Assembly: GCA_022562455.1 (NCBI GenBank)
Contig: JADFPG010000007.1
Coordinates: 1-39,036, forward strand
Length of the DNA stretch: 39,036 nucleotides
Direction: 5' to 3'
Source of the DNA: Fidelibacterota bacterium
GTDB lineage: Bacteria; Fidelibacterota; Marinisomatia; Marinisomatales; SCKK01
Shown here: one piece after another, positions 9,042 through 18,219 of the stretch
Numbering within the stretch: position 1 is the first letter of the stretch
Layout of the letters: every line of letters starts with the position of its first letter
Made by a program: the position numbers and the translations under genes
The notes under the pieces: model-generated
Databases searched by the model: none
What the model was told of the DNA's origin: nothing
Seen by the model: the letters and a program-made list of their open reading frames with translations, nothing else

Positions 9042-9481
9042 TGAAATTGAATTCATTAAAGGCGCCCTTAGGATTAACGAAAAGGACCAAGCGAGTGGGT
9101 CGTGGAGAAGGCTCTGGAAAGGGAAAAACTGCCGGAAGAGGAACGAAAGGTTATCATTCCAGAACCGGTAGCAAACGACGAGCCTGGTTTGAAGGGGGTC
9201 AAATGCCTTTGCAGCGGCGAGTTCCAAAAAGAGGCTTTAAAAACACTCGATTTCGGAAAATTCACCAAATAGTTAATCTGGACAGAATAGCGAGCCTTGG
9301 TTTGGATAAAGTCGATATCACAATCATGGTTAAAAATAGGTTGATAAAAACTGAAAACAAACCTGTCAAAGTTCTGGGTAATGGTGATCTCGTAAAAGCG
9401 GTATTAGTGACTGCAAACGCTTTTAGCAAAACAGCAATGGATAAGATCGAAAGGTCCGGAGGTAAAGCAATAACGAAATGA
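9041..9481 (+). CDS. rplO: 50S ribosomal protein L15
   Basis: L15 is a late-assembly 50S protein. The product is 146 residues from GTG 9041. The Gly- and basic-rich N-terminal half (TKRVGRGEGSGKGKTAGRG, then FEGGQMPLQRRVPKRGF) is diagnostic, and VKVLGNGDL with KAITK ends the globular part. It overlaps the rpmD stop by one base and the secY start by four bases. Confidence 0.97.
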   Translation: MKLNSLKAPLGLTKRTKRVGRGEGSGKGKTAGRGTKGYHSRTGSKRRAWFEGGQMPLQRRVPKRGFKNTRFRKIHQIVNLDRIASLGLDKVDITIMVKNRLIKTENKPVKVLGNGDLVKAVLVTANAFSKTAMDKIERSGGKAITK

Positions 9482-10815
9482 TCGAAAAATTTCGAAATAT
9501 TTTCAATATCCCTGAACTTAGAAAGAGGATTCTTTTTACGTTGACGATTCTTGTTATTGTTCGGGTAGGTGCCCATATTCCTACGCCGGGGATTGATAGT
9601 GAAGCTCTCGGCGCTGCAGTTCAAAATTTCCAGAATACACTTTTTGGGCTTTATGATATGTTTGCCGGAGGAGCATTCCAAAAGGCCACCCTTTTTGCTC
9701 TTGGAATTATGCCTTATATCTCTGCATCCATTATCATTCAGCTTATGAGTGTTGTGGTACCCTATTTCCAAAGACTTCAAAAAGAGGGTGAAGAAGGCAG
9801 AAGAAAAATTACTCAGCTGACCCGTTACGGCACGGTTTTTATTTCTACATTACAGGCTTATGGAGTAGCCATTTATTTAGAAGGCATGACAGCTGCTATT
9901 GCCGGAGGGTCTATCCCAGTCGTTCCAAGTCCCGGTTTATCGTTTCGGTTTATCGTTTTGATAACACTGGTGACAGGGACAATATTTATGATGTGGTTGG
10001 GAGAACAGATAACTGAACGAGGGATTGGCAACGGAATATCGCTCATCATCATGATTGGTATTGTTTCAAGACTTCCTAATGTCATCATTAGTGAAATTTC
10101 GTTAATACAGGAGGACGTGCGAGGACCATTAACAGAAGTAATTCTGCTTGGACTTATGTTTATCATTGTCGGTTTTGTTGTATTACTTACCCAGGGAACC
10201 CGGAAAATACCTGTTCAGTACGCCAAAAGAGTTGTGGGGCGGAAAGTTTATGGTGGGCAATCCACTCATATTCCCATGAAGGTTAACTCAGCAGGTGTGA
10301 TGCCCATTATCTTTGCCCAGTCTATCATGTTTTTACCCTCCACGGTCGCCACGTTTTTTCATGAAAGTGATTTTATGCAGGGAATTATCCGAGTATTTTC
10401 ATTCGATCATTGGTTTTATTGGCTGTTCTTTGGTATGCTCATCATTTTCTTTACTTACTTTTATACGGCAATTGCCTTTAATCCTGTGGAAGTAGCCGAT
10501 AATATGAAGAAACATGGGGGTTTTATTCCAGGTGTGAGGCCTGGTAAAAGAACCGAAGAATTTATTGATAATATCCTCACAAGGGTCACCTTGCCGGGCT
10601 CCATTTTCTTAGCATTTGTTGCTGTATTTCCCTACATCCTGATGAATACAATGGATGTTCGATATGATCTGGCGTCTTTTTTCGGAGGTACAAGTTTGTT
10701 GATTATCGTTGGTGTGGCATTAGATACGCTACAGCAAGTCGAGTCTCATCTCTTAATGCGGCATTATGACGGGTTCTTGAAAAAAGGAAAACTTCGTGGC
10801 AGGCGGAGGTTTTAA
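9478..10815 (+). CDS. secY: Protein translocase subunit SecY
   Basis: SecY is the channel-forming core of the Sec translocon in the inner membrane. The product is 445 residues with ten predicted membrane segments. Signatures include RVGAHIPTPGID near the N-terminus, GIMPYISASIIIQLM in the plug/TM2 region, the TM5-6 segment WLGEQITERGIGNGISLII, and the cytosolic loop PVQYAKRVVGRKVYGGQSTHIP. It overlaps rplO by four bases. The gene adk, often found between secY and map, is absent: map starts 2 bases downstream. The partner secG is at 22790-23128 in this window. Confidence 0.98.
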   Translation: MIEKFRNIFNIPELRKRILFTLTILVIVRVGAHIPTPGIDSEALGAAVQNFQNTLFGLYDMFAGGAFQKATLFALGIMPYISASIIIQLMSVVVPYFQRLQKEGEEGRRKITQLTRYGTVFISTLQAYGVAIYLEGMTAAIAGGSIPVVPSPGLSFRFIVLITLVTGTIFMMWLGEQITERGIGNGISLIIMIGIVSRLPNVIISEISLIQEDVRGPLTEVILLGLMFIIVGFVVLLTQGTRKIPVQYAKRVVGRKVYGGQSTHIPMKVNSAGVMPIIFAQSIMFLPSTVATFFHESDFMQGIIRVFSFDHWFYWLFFGMLIIFFTYFYTAIAFNPVEVADNMKKHGGFIPGVRPGKRTEEFIDNILTRVTLPGSIFLAFVAVFPYILMNTMDVRYDLASFFGGTSLLIIVGVALDTLQQVESHLLMRHYDGFLKKGKLRGRRRF

Positions 10816-10817
10816 TC

Positions 10818-11576
10818 ATGGTGCATATTAGAAGCCAGAGAGAAGTAGATTTTATTCGGGAAAGCAGTCGGATAGTTTTTAATACGCTGAACATGTTAGA
10901 GAAAGAGATTAAACCGGGAGTAAAAGGGGAATACTTAGATCAATTAGCGGAAGAATTGATCCACTCCGAAGGAGGTGAGCCGGCATTTAAAGGGTATATG
11001 GGATATCCTTCAAGTCTATGTATTTCCTTTAATCATGAGGTGGTACATGGAATTCCCAACAGTTGTGAGTTTCGTGAGGGTGACATTGTGGGAATCGATT
11101 GTGGCGTATTGAAAAATGGTTATTACGGAGACAGTGCAAGGACGTATCCTATCGGAGATATCTCAAAAGATTTGAAGCGGCTTTTAGAGGTTACAGAAGA
11201 GTCCCTATATATTGGGATCAAGAAAGCCAAAACAGGTAATCGAGTTTCTGATATCGGTTATGCCGTTCAAGATTTTGTAGAAGGATATGGATTCAGCGTT
11301 GTAAGAGATTTGGTTGGTCATGGAATCGGAAGGCAACTCCATGAGGATCCTCAGGTACCCAATTATGGTGAGCCAGGGAATGGGGTTGAATTACATGCTG
11401 GAGTGTGTCTTGCCATTGAACCCATGGTTAATTTTGGCAGGGAGGAAATCTTCACCAAACCTAATGGATGGACTATTTGCACAAAAGATGGCAAACCCTC
11501 AGCCCATTTTGAACATACTATTGTGGTGACTTCTCAAGGCGGGAAAATATTAAGTAATGGAGTGTATGATGGTTAA
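10818..11576 (+). CDS. map: Methionine aminopeptidase, type I
   Basis: Removes the initiator methionine from new proteins in the cytosol. The 252-residue product has the pita-bread fold metal ligands Asp94 (GIDCG), Asp105 (GDSART), His168 ([10 protein letters not shown]), Glu201 (AIEPM) and Glu232 (FEHT), plus His78 in VVHGIP. Its length is that of a type Ia enzyme without the zinc-finger extension. It lies between secY and infA; its stop overlaps infA. Confidence 0.98.
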   Translation: MVHIRSQREVDFIRESSRIVFNTLNMLEKEIKPGVKGEYLDQLAEELIHSEGGEPAFKGYMGYPSSLCISFNHEVVHGIPNSCEFREGDIVGIDCGVLKNGYYGDSARTYPIGDISKDLKRLLEVTEESLYIGIKKAKTGNRVSDIGYAVQDFVEGYGFSVVRDLVGHGIGRQLHEDPQVPNYGEPGNGVELHAGVCLAIEPMVNFGREEIFTKPNGWTICTKDGKPSAHFEHTIVVTSQGGKILSNGVYDG

Positions 11577-11796
11577 ACAGAAAGCGATTACCATAGACGG
11601 GACTATTACTGAAGCGCTGCCAAATGCATTGTTTCGGGTAAATGTGGAAATTGGCGGTAAAACGCATGAAGTTCTTGCTCATGTGGCTGGAAAGATGAGA
11701 ATGCATTTTATTAAGATTCTTCCTGGTGATACGGTTACACTGGAAATATCGCCATATGATTTAAGCAGGGGAAGAATCGTTTTTAGACATAAGTAG
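11569..11796 (+). CDS. infA: Translation initiation factor IF-1
   Basis: IF-1 occupies the A site during initiation. The product is 75 residues of one OB fold (S1-like), with [19 protein letters not shown] and RGRIVFRHK. In-frame ATGs occur at 11557, 11566 and 11569; I chose 11569 because GGAG at 11559-11562 is best spaced and it gives the usual N-terminus. The start overlaps the end of map by eight bases. Confidence 0.95.
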   Translation: MVKQKAITIDGTITEALPNALFRVNVEIGGKTHEVLAHVAGKMRMHFIKILPGDTVTLEISPYDLSRGRIVFRHK

Positions 11797-11808
11797 GAGT
11801 GTATAGGA

Positions 11809-11922
11809 GTGAAAGTTAGATCCTCAGTGAAAAAAATTTGTGATAAGTGTAAAATCATTCGACGGAAAGGTGTTGTTCGGGTGATTTGTATAAATCCAAA
11901 ACATAAGCAGAGGCAGGGTTAA
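11809..11922 (+). CDS. rpmJ: 50S ribosomal protein L36
   Basis: L36 is the smallest 50S protein. The 37-residue product begins at GTG 11809 ([19 protein letters not shown]) and ends NPKHKQRQG. The zinc ligands are Cys11, Cys14, Cys27 and His33, so this is the zinc-binding (C+) form. TAGGAG at 11794-11799 serves as ribosome site. The position between infA and rpsM is the usual one in bacteria that keep it in this cluster. Confidence 0.96.
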   Translation: MKVRSSVKKICDKCKIIRRKGVVRVICINPKHKQRQG

Positions 11923-11924
11923 TT

Positions 11925-12311
11925 ATGGCGCGAATTTCAGGTATAGATTTACCACGAACTAAAAATGTAGAATATGCTATGACCTATATTTATGGAATTG
12001 GTCATACTTTGTCTTGTGAAATTCTTAAACAAACAAATGTGGACGGTAATATTAGAGTGCAAGACCTGAGTGAAGAACAGATCGCTGCAATCAGGAAAGA
12101 AGTCGGTACAAGGAAGGTAGAAGGTGAACTTAGAACAGAATTGACGATTAATATTAAGCGTCTCATAGACATCGGATCATACCGGGGACTACGGCATCGG
12201 AGAGGCTTACCCGTTCGAGGTCAAAACACAAAAAATAATTCCCGGACACGAAAAGGAAAGAAGAGAACCGTAGGTTTAGGAAGAAAGAAGTCAGTTGGGA
12301 AGAAAGGGTAA
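11925..12311 (+). CDS. rpsM: 30S ribosomal protein S13
   Basis: S13 is in the 30S head and contacts the P-site tRNA and L5. The 128-residue product starts [26 protein letters not shown] and contains [18 protein letters not shown] and [12 protein letters not shown] in the C-terminal half. The very basic tail ([16 protein letters not shown]) is typical. It starts 2 bases after rpmJ. Confidence 0.97.
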   Translation: MARISGIDLPRTKNVEYAMTYIYGIGHTLSCEILKQTNVDGNIRVQDLSEEQIAAIRKEVGTRKVEGELRTELTINIKRLIDIGSYRGLRHRRGLPVRGQNTKNNSRTRKGKKRTVGLGRKKSVGKKG

Positions 12312-12323
12312 TGAATAATTATT

Positions 12324-12713
12324 ATGGCAAAAAAAAGTAGAAAACGTAAGAAGAAAAAAGGTCAGGTTGCTCCTGAGGGAGTGGCACATATTAAAGCTAC
12401 GTTTAATAATACTAATATAACATTGACTGATATGCATGGGAATGTAATTACTTGGGCAACTGCTGGTACAATAGGATTTAAGGGTTCTCGAAAAAGCACC
12501 CCATTTGCAGCGGGTCAGGCAGCCGAGAAAGCTGCAAGGGAAGCCATGGAACGGGGTTTGAAAAGTGTGGAAGTTCTCGTAAAAGGACCGGGGTCCGGTC
12601 GAGAGCCGGCAATACGGTCGTTGGCGGTAGCCGGTCTCGAGATTACGTCTATGAAAGATATTACTCCAATCCCTCATAATGGTTGTCGCGCGCCAAAGAA
12701 GCGTCGGGTATAG
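12324..12713 (+). CDS. rpsK: 30S ribosomal protein S11
   Basis: S11 lies in the platform of the 30S subunit and contacts mRNA at the E site. The 129-residue product has a Lys-rich start ([13 protein letters not shown]), then [35 protein letters not shown] and [19 protein letters not shown] with the KKRRV terminus. Normal length and position. Confidence 0.98.
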   Translation: MAKKSRKRKKKKGQVAPEGVAHIKATFNNTNITLTDMHGNVITWATAGTIGFKGSRKSTPFAAGQAAEKAAREAMERGLKSVEVLVKGPGSGREPAIRSLAVAGLEITSMKDITPIPHNGCRAPKKRRV

Positions 12714-12724
12714 GAGGAGAATTA

Positions 12725-13345
12725 ATGGCAAGGTTTTTGGGACCCAAAGGGAAAATCGTTCGGAAATTTGGCGAAAATATTTTTGGATTAAAGAAGTTCG
12801 ACCGTTTATTGGACAGGAAAAATTATAAACCAGGTCAGCATGGTCAGAGTCGGCGTCGTAGAAAATCCAACTATGCCATGCAGTTGAGTGAGAAACAGAA
12901 ACTAAAATATATGTATGGGCTCCTTGAACGTCAATTTCGTCGTTTCTTTAAAATGGCAGATAAGATGAAAGGGAATACCGGGTTAAACCTGTTGATACTG
13001 TTAGAGCGACGCTTGGATAATGTCGTCTACAGGATAGGATTTGCTCCCAGTCGAATGGCAGCAAGACAATTAGTTTCCCACAGACATTTCCTTGTTAATG
13101 ACAGGATAGTGAATATTCCGTCATATCTTGTAAAACCTGGAGATGAGATTAAGGTTCGTGACCAGAGCAGGAAACTAGGGATTATCCATGATTCTATCAA
13201 AAAAATTAAAGGTGATTTGGATCTTCCGTGGTTATCTCTCGATAAAGCTACCCTAACAGGTAAATTTCTTGAGATCCCTGAACGAGATCAAATGGGTCTT
13301 GTAGATGTTAAAGAGCAAATGATAGTAGAATTGTATTCAAAATAG
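12725..13345 (+). CDS. rpsD: 30S ribosomal protein S4, zinc-free type
   Basis: S4 nucleates 30S assembly. The product is 206 residues from ATG 12725, which has TAGGAGGAGA immediately upstream; a longer in-frame start at 12683 would lie inside rpsK and is rejected. The N-terminal domain has no cysteines, so this is the C- form. The S4 RNA-binding domain is seen at RRLDNVVYRIGFAPSRMAAR followed by VSHRHFLVNDRIVNIPSYLV. Confidence 0.97.
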   Translation: MARFLGPKGKIVRKFGENIFGLKKFDRLLDRKNYKPGQHGQSRRRRKSNYAMQLSEKQKLKYMYGLLERQFRRFFKMADKMKGNTGLNLLILLERRLDNVVYRIGFAPSRMAARQLVSHRHFLVNDRIVNIPSYLVKPGDEIKVRDQSRKLGIIHDSIKKIKGDLDLPWLSLDKATLTGKFLEIPERDQMGLVDVKEQMIVELYSK

Positions 13346-13365
13346 TAGAGTGAGGAATCAAAAGA

Positions 13366-14340
13366 ATGACCAAAAATAATGAGTTAAAATTTAAAATTGA
13401 TGAGCAATCATTAACAGATAGTTATGTACGTTTTACGCTTGAACCTCTTCAAAGAGGGTTTGGAATTACGATTGGGAATGCGATGCGTCGTGTACTCATG
13501 ACGAGTATTCCGGGTGCTGCGATCACTTCTGTTAAAATTGACGGTGTTTTGCATGGATATTCTACAATTAAAGGGGTGGTTGAAGATGTTTCAGACATGA
13601 TTATCAACCTCAAAACTGTCCGTTTTAAGTTGTCAGATTCTAAACCGGATAAGGTGGTTTTAAGCTTTAGTAGTGCAGGAAAATTTATTGCTAAAGACAT
13701 TGATGATGCCTCATCTGAATTTGAAGTGATGAATCCGGATTTGCATATTGCCACTATGAACGAAAAAGCTAACTTTACCATTGAAATGCATATTGGCGTG
13801 GGTAAGGGATATGTGGATGCTGACAGTCACCAGAGAATTGACCCCCCCATCGGTACTATTTTTATCGATTCAATTTTTAATCCTGTTACAAGGGTAGTAT
13901 ACGATGTTCAGCCGGTATCTTCTGCTAAGGACAGCTTGGAAAAGTTGGTGCTTGATATTTACACGGATGGTACTACATCTCCCCAAGATAGCATCAATTA
14001 TGCAGCAGAATTGCTTATTGACCACTTCAGGCAATTCTTGCTCTCAGATGCTCATCCTGTGCTTAGTGTTACGGAGGAATTTGATGAAGAATTACTGCGT
14101 ATCAGGGATCTTTTGAACCAATCCATTGATGAAATGGAATTATCCGTACGCAGTCATAACTGTCTTCAAGCCGCTGGAATAAAAACTATTTCAGACCTTG
14201 TTTCCAAAGAAGAAAACGAAATGCTTAAGTATAAAAACTTTGGGAGAAAATCTTTGTCTGAATTGGTTGAGAAATTAGGTGTTATGGGTCTGTCTTTCGG
14301 GATGGATGTGGACAAGTACCTTCTGGATACAGAAGGTTAA
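13366..14340 (+). CDS. rpoA: DNA-directed RNA polymerase subunit alpha
   Basis: The alpha subunit dimerises to start RNA polymerase assembly and its C-terminal domain binds UP elements and activators. The product is 324 residues. The N-terminal domain has RFTLEPLQRGFGITIGNAMRR and LMTSIPGAAITSVKIDGV. The C-terminal domain starts around residue 245 (LLNQSIDEMELSVRSHNCL); the Arg in VRSHNC corresponds to DNA-binding Arg265 of E. coli. Located between rpsD and rplQ as in most bacteria. Confidence 0.98.
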   Translation: MTKNNELKFKIDEQSLTDSYVRFTLEPLQRGFGITIGNAMRRVLMTSIPGAAITSVKIDGVLHGYSTIKGVVEDVSDMIINLKTVRFKLSDSKPDKVVLSFSSAGKFIAKDIDDASSEFEVMNPDLHIATMNEKANFTIEMHIGVGKGYVDADSHQRIDPPIGTIFIDSIFNPVTRVVYDVQPVSSAKDSLEKLVLDIYTDGTTSPQDSINYAAELLIDHFRQFLLSDAHPVLSVTEEFDEELLRIRDLLNQSIDEMELSVRSHNCLQAAGIKTISDLVSKEENEMLKYKNFGRKSLSELVEKLGVMGLSFGMDVDKYLLDTEG

Positions 14341-14349
14341 GGATACCTT

Positions 14350-14769
14350 ATGAGACATAGAATACGAGGCAGGAAATTGGGCAGAACTACGAGTCACAGA
14401 AAGGCATTATTGTCTAATCTTGCTGCTTCCCTCATTGAACATAAAAGAATTACAACTACGGATGCTAAAGCGAAGGAAACCCGTAAATTCATCGAGCCTC
14501 TCGTTACTTTTGCCAAACGAGGGGATCTTCACGCTCGCAGGCAAGTCTTGAAAAAGATTCCTCGGGTAGATATCGTAAAAATCCTGTTTGATGAAATTGC
14601 GCCCGTCTATGCGGATCGTCCAGGCGGGTATACTCGTATTACAAAATTGGGTTTTCGTGATAATGATTGTGCTCCGGTATCACTTCTGGAATTTGTCGAT
14701 TTAGTTGGGACTGAACCCAGTCCAAAGGAAACCAAAGGTAAAAAAGAAAAGAAAAAGGAAAAGGTGTAG
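14350..14769 (+). CDS. rplQ: 50S ribosomal protein L17
   Basis: L17 is a 50S protein near the tunnel exit. The product is 139 residues, with RHRIRGRKLGRTTSHRKALL and LAASLIEHKRITTTDAKAKE at the N-terminus and GGYTRITKLGFRDNDCAPVS in the core. The last 20 or so residues form a charged Lys/Glu tail that is longer than in E. coli. It is the last gene of the alpha segment; the operon's terminator lies 53 bases beyond, inside the next reading frame. Confidence 0.97.
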   Translation: MRHRIRGRKLGRTTSHRKALLSNLAASLIEHKRITTTDAKAKETRKFIEPLVTFAKRGDLHARRQVLKKIPRVDIVKILFDEIAPVYADRPGGYTRITKLGFRDNDCAPVSLLEFVDLVGTEPSPKETKGKKEKKKEKV

Positions 14770-14809
14770 AATCAAAAAAAGATCAGAAATAAATTTGGCT
14801 GATAATCCA

Positions 14810-15976
14810 ATGAAATATCTTCAAAAGGCAACTCATACGGTTGCCTTTTTTATTGTCGGATTGTTTTTTGGGGTTTCCGCACAAGAAAATCCTCAATTTC
14901 AGTTTCGTGGTATTTGGGTTGTTCGGACATCCATGACTTCAAAAGTCTCCATCGACTCTGTCTTAGATTTTGCTCAGACATATCAATTTAATCATCTTTT
15001 TCTGCAGGTTCGTGGAAGGGGGGACGCTTTTTACAAAAGTGATTTAGCGCCGAGGTCTAATACCATAAAAGACGAATTTGATCCACTATTGTACGCGATT
15101 TCGGAAGGTCATAAACGCAATCTAAAAATTCATGCTTGGATCAATGTGTTTCTACTTTGGTCTTCGAACAGTTTCCCTCAAGACAGCACGCATATAATGA
15201 ATTCACATCCTGAATGGGTGGATGGTAGTTTAATGGATAATCATAAAGTTGAGAGCGAATTTCAGAATAATAGTGGTAATGGGATTAAAAAATTCTTAAA
15301 CCCTGCCATTCCTGGAGTCATTGATCATCTTATTTCAGTGTGTGAGGAATTATTGGCTCGATATGATATTGATGGACTTCATCTTGACTATATCCGGTAT
15401 CAAGACATGGATTATGGGTACAATTCTCTCGCTATTCAAAAATTCAAAGATGCATCAGGGGTTTCTCCAATAGACTCCTATATATTCGGGAATTCACCGG
15501 TTGAAATTGGTGTTAATAAAAAACAAAATCAGATAGAAATATGGGATGATTTTAGACGAGCTTCTGTTACAGAATTTGTTCGGAAGTGCAATTCACTTAT
15601 TCTAAAAGTCAATTCGAATGTTGTACTCTCTGCAGCTGTGAAACCTAACTTATGGGAAGCTAACAATAGATATTTCCAGGCATGGGATCAATGGATTATA
15701 AACGGTTATGTGGATTTTGTCATCCCCATGAACTACTTTCCGGATTTAGAGAATTTTTCTCGAAATGTAGACTTAATGATGGACATAATACCATCAAAAT
15801 ATCATCAAGGGATTATTTTAGGATTAGCGGTTTACAATCAGGATACAAATGCAGTTAAACAGAAAATTCGTTATAGCAGGGGCGCTGGGTTTTCGGGTAT
15901 TTCCATCTTTTCTTATGACGCTCGAAAAGATGATACCGACTATTTTGAGACGATTGTGCCTGAATTATTGAAGTGA
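14810..15976 (+). CDS. Secreted glycoside-hydrolase-like protein (GHL10/DUF187 family)
   Basis: Probably an exported carbohydrate-acting enzyme; the exact substrate is unknown. From ATG 14810 the product is 388 residues with a signal peptide at about residues 1-25 (hydrophobic core VAFFIVGLFFGVSAQ). The mature part begins FRGIWVVRTSM, as in GHL10 (PF02638) TIM-barrel proteins such as YngK, and has QVRGRGDAFYKS, LKIHAWINVFLLW, DIDGLHLDYIRY (about residues 185-196, with the acidic pair expected at the barrel end) and FVIPMNYFPD. No good Shine-Dalgarno precedes the ATG, and only 40 bases separate it from rplQ. The signal-peptide codons contain a strong intrinsic terminator, so expression must depend on read-through or on a promoter that I cannot identify. 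Confidence 0.82.
   Translation: MKYLQKATHTVAFFIVGLFFGVSAQENPQFQFRGIWVVRTSMTSKVSIDSVLDFAQTYQFNHLFLQVRGRGDAFYKSDLAPRSNTIKDEFDPLLYAISEGHKRNLKIHAWINVFLLWSSNSFPQDSTHIMNSHPEWVDGSLMDNHKVESEFQNNSGNGIKKFLNPAIPGVIDHLISVCEELLARYDIDGLHLDYIRYQDMDYGYNSLAIQKFKDASGVSPIDSYIFGNSPVEIGVNKKQNQIEIWDDFRRASVTEFVRKCNSLILKVNSNVVLSAAVKPNLWEANNRYFQAWDQWIINGYVDFVIPMNYFPDLENFSRNVDLMMDIIPSKYHQGIILGLAVYNQDTNAVKQKIRYSRGAGFSGISIFSYDARKDDTDYFETIVPELLK
14823..14851 (+). terminator. Intrinsic terminator of the ribosomal operon, inside the next gene
   Basis: A perfect 10-bp stem (AAAAGGCAAC at 14823-14832 with GTTGCCTTTT at 14840-14849) closes a 7-base loop and runs into TTTTTTATT. It lies 53 bases after rplQ but also encodes residues 5-14 of the signal peptide of the downstream gene. 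Confidence 0.88.
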
Positions 15977-16474
15977 TTTGTCATTAAAAGATACCATAAT
16001 CCATCTATAAAAAGGGATTTAGGTGTCATTCTGAATCCCGACTATACAGTCTGATTCTGTTTGATGATTGGGGTAATTCTTTTTTTGCGAGTTCATCATA
16101 GTTGACTTCTTGCAATTGTATATAGGATACCGTGTCCAGTACCTGATTCAAATTTTTCCTTTGAGCCTTTCATAGGTTAGAATAAGGATTATGGATCAGA
16201 GATTTTCCGCTTTATCATTAGCCTTCGCTGCATTCCGACTATTATACGCAAAATCGTAAATCAGTCACGACCATTATACAATATATCCTAAAATAGTCGT
16301 GTTTAATTCGTATTGTTCCAAAACTACCTTAAAATCCTTAACTGTGGGCATCCCATACGGAAAACTCAACTACGACCAGAATTTGCAATCTTTTAATAGA
16401 CACATAAAATAGTAATAAATTCACTGGCAACTCCTTGAATATCACTTTATTGGCATATAAATTTCTGCTGACAA
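15977..16474 (+). other. Intergenic region before hutU, no gene seen
   Basis: About 500 AT-rich bases with no convincing reading frame, RNA gene or strong hairpin on either strand. A weak sigma70-like pair, TTGAAT at about 16435 and TATAAA at 16456-16461, has a short 15-base spacer and lies 14 bases before the hutU ATG; I do not call it as a promoter. The stretch may hold the hutU control region or decayed sequence. Confidence 0.5.
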
Positions 16475-18136
16475 ATGAATCCTAAACGTATTGTAAAATC
16501 GCCAAAAGGAACTCATCTCCACTGTAAGGGATGGGTTCAAGAAGCTGCTTTCCGGATGATTCAGAATAATCTGGATCCGGATGTGGCAGAGAAACCCGAT
16601 GAACTGATTGTCTATGGCGGTACGGGTAAAGCGGCTCGGAATTGGGAATGTTTTGATGCCATTCTACAATCACTGAAAACCCTCGAAAACGATGAGACTT
16701 TACTAATACAGTCTGGGAAACCAGTCGGAATTTTTAAAACTCATCCATATTCCCCTCGTGTTTTAATTTCCAATTCCATGCTCGTTCCTCAATGGGCTAC
16801 GTGGAAACATTTCCGTGAATTAGATAAGCTTGGTCTTATTATGTATGGGCAGATGACAGCAGGCAGTTGGATTTATATCGGAACCCAAGGGATTCTACAA
16901 GGAACATACGAAACATTTTCTGCAGTTGCTGACAGACATTTTAATGGAAGTCTGAGAGGAAAATTACTTCTGACCGCAGGTTTAGGGGGAATGGGAGGCG
17001 CTCAACCATTGGCTGCAACGATGAATGAAGCGGTCACGATTGCCGTTGATGTTGATAGTGAGCGGATTCAGAGAAGGTTGGAGACACAATATTTAGATGT
17101 GATGGTAACATCCATTGATGATGCGATTCACATTGCTCAAACATCTATGGAAAAGAAGGAAGCCAAGTCCATCGGTTTGTTGGGGAATGCGGCTGACATT
17201 TTTCCGGAATTTGTGAAAAGGAAAGTGGTACCTGACCTTGTCACTGACCAGACTTCCGCCCATGATGAATTGAATGGATATATCCCCAATGGCATGTCTT
17301 TGGTGGAAGCGATTGACCTAAGAAAAAACGATCCTAAACAATATGTCGACCTTACTTTTAAAGCAATGGCAGAACACTGTAGGGCGATGATAGAATTGCA
17401 AAGAATGGGATCGGTGGTGTTTGACTACGGGAATAATCTTCGAGGTCAAGCACAGAAAGCGGGCGTGGAGAATGCCTTTGATTATCCCGGTTTTGTGCTG
17501 GCATATATCCGACCACTGTTTTGTGAGGGGAAGGGTCCGTTTCGGTGGGTTGCCTTATCCGGTGATCCTGAGGATATTTCCCGAACCGATGAAAAAGTGT
17601 TGGAACTTTTTCCAGAAGACAAAGCGCTCTGTCGTTGGATAGAGTTGGTTCAAAAGAAAGTGCAGTACCAGGGACTTCCCGCGAGAATTTGTTGGCTGGG
17701 ATATGGTGACCGGGCAAAATTTGGGCTGGCAATCAATGAATTGGTTACAACTGGTGAGATTAAAGCACCCGTCGTTATCGGGCGGGACCATCTCGATACA
17801 GGATCCGTGGCATCCCCGTACAGAGAAACGGAGGGGATGAAAGACGGGAGCGATGCCATCGCCGACTGGCCTATTCTCAATGCTCTTTTGAATACTGCCA
17901 GTGGCGCCGGTTGGGTTTCTGTTCATCATGGTGGGGGAGTCGGCATGGGATTGGCAATCCATGCAGGGCAGGTGGTTGTGGCAGATGGGTCAGAGGAGAT
18001 GGCTGTCAGAATAGAGCGAGTGTTGAATAATGATCCTGGGATTGGAGTTGTCCGCCATGCGGATGCAGGATACCGAAAAGCTATTGAAAATGCGATAAAA
18101 TGGGATTTAACTCTACCGCTTAAGAAGAACGAATAA
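16475..18136 (+). CDS. hutU: Urocanate hydratase
   Basis: Converts urocanate to imidazolonepropionate, the second step of histidine degradation, using tightly bound NAD+ as electrophile. The product is 553 residues, the usual length. It has [12 protein letters not shown] (residues 47-58), the NAD-binding [12 protein letters not shown] (169-180) and the active-site Cys406 in [11 protein letters not shown] (equivalent to Cys410 of the Pseudomonas enzyme). The C-terminal [20 protein letters not shown] is intact. The next pathway enzyme, hutI, follows 83 bases later across a palindrome. No hutH lies in the window. Confidence 0.98.
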   Translation: MNPKRIVKSPKGTHLHCKGWVQEAAFRMIQNNLDPDVAEKPDELIVYGGTGKAARNWECFDAILQSLKTLENDETLLIQSGKPVGIFKTHPYSPRVLISNSMLVPQWATWKHFRELDKLGLIMYGQMTAGSWIYIGTQGILQGTYETFSAVADRHFNGSLRGKLLLTAGLGGMGGAQPLAATMNEAVTIAVDVDSERIQRRLETQYLDVMVTSIDDAIHIAQTSMEKKEAKSIGLLGNAADIFPEFVKRKVVPDLVTDQTSAHDELNGYIPNGMSLVEAIDLRKNDPKQYVDLTFKAMAEHCRAMIELQRMGSVVFDYGNNLRGQAQKAGVENAFDYPGFVLAYIRPLFCEGKGPFRWVALSGDPEDISRTDEKVLELFPEDKALCRWIELVQKKVQYQGLPARICWLGYGDRAKFGLAINELVTTGEIKAPVVIGRDHLDTGSVASPYRETEGMKDGSDAIADWPILNALLNTASGAGWVSVHHGGGVGMGLAIHAGQVVVADGSEEMAVRIERVLNNDPGIGVVRHADAGYRKAIENAIKWDLTLPLKKNE

Positions 18137-18165
18137 TCTTTGAATATTATTATTTCATAAGCCAA

Positions 18166-18197
18166 CCTGCCTCCCGAAGTTTTGGGACACAGGCAGG
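18166..18197 (+). repeat. Nested palindrome between hutU and hutI
   Basis: CCTGCCT at the left end pairs with AGGCAGG at the right end, and the loop holds a second palindrome, TCCCGAAGTTTTGGGA (18172-18187). There is no T-run after it, so it is not a standard terminator. It belongs to the CCTGCCT/AGGCAGG set seen also near 19502, 26289 and 30536. Confidence 0.8.
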
Positions 18198-18219
18198 AGA
18201 GAATACAGAGAATATTGAG

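Noticed and set aside
12683-12724. Longer start for rpsD inside rpsK
   Set aside because: Family N-terminus and AGGAGG both fit ATG 12725.
14778-14806. Possible promoter for the GHL10-like gene with GATAAT at 14801
   Set aside because: No -35 match at the right spacing, and transcription would start beyond the ATG.
14705-14809. Upstream start of the GHL10-like gene inside rplQ
   Set aside because: The segment is the out-of-frame shadow of the Lys-rich rplQ tail; the signal peptide begins at ATG 14810.
17358-17962. Overlapping antisense frames inside hutU
   Set aside because: The sense frame is a full-length urocanate hydratase; the antisense products are Cys/Pro/Ser-rich and match nothing I recognise.
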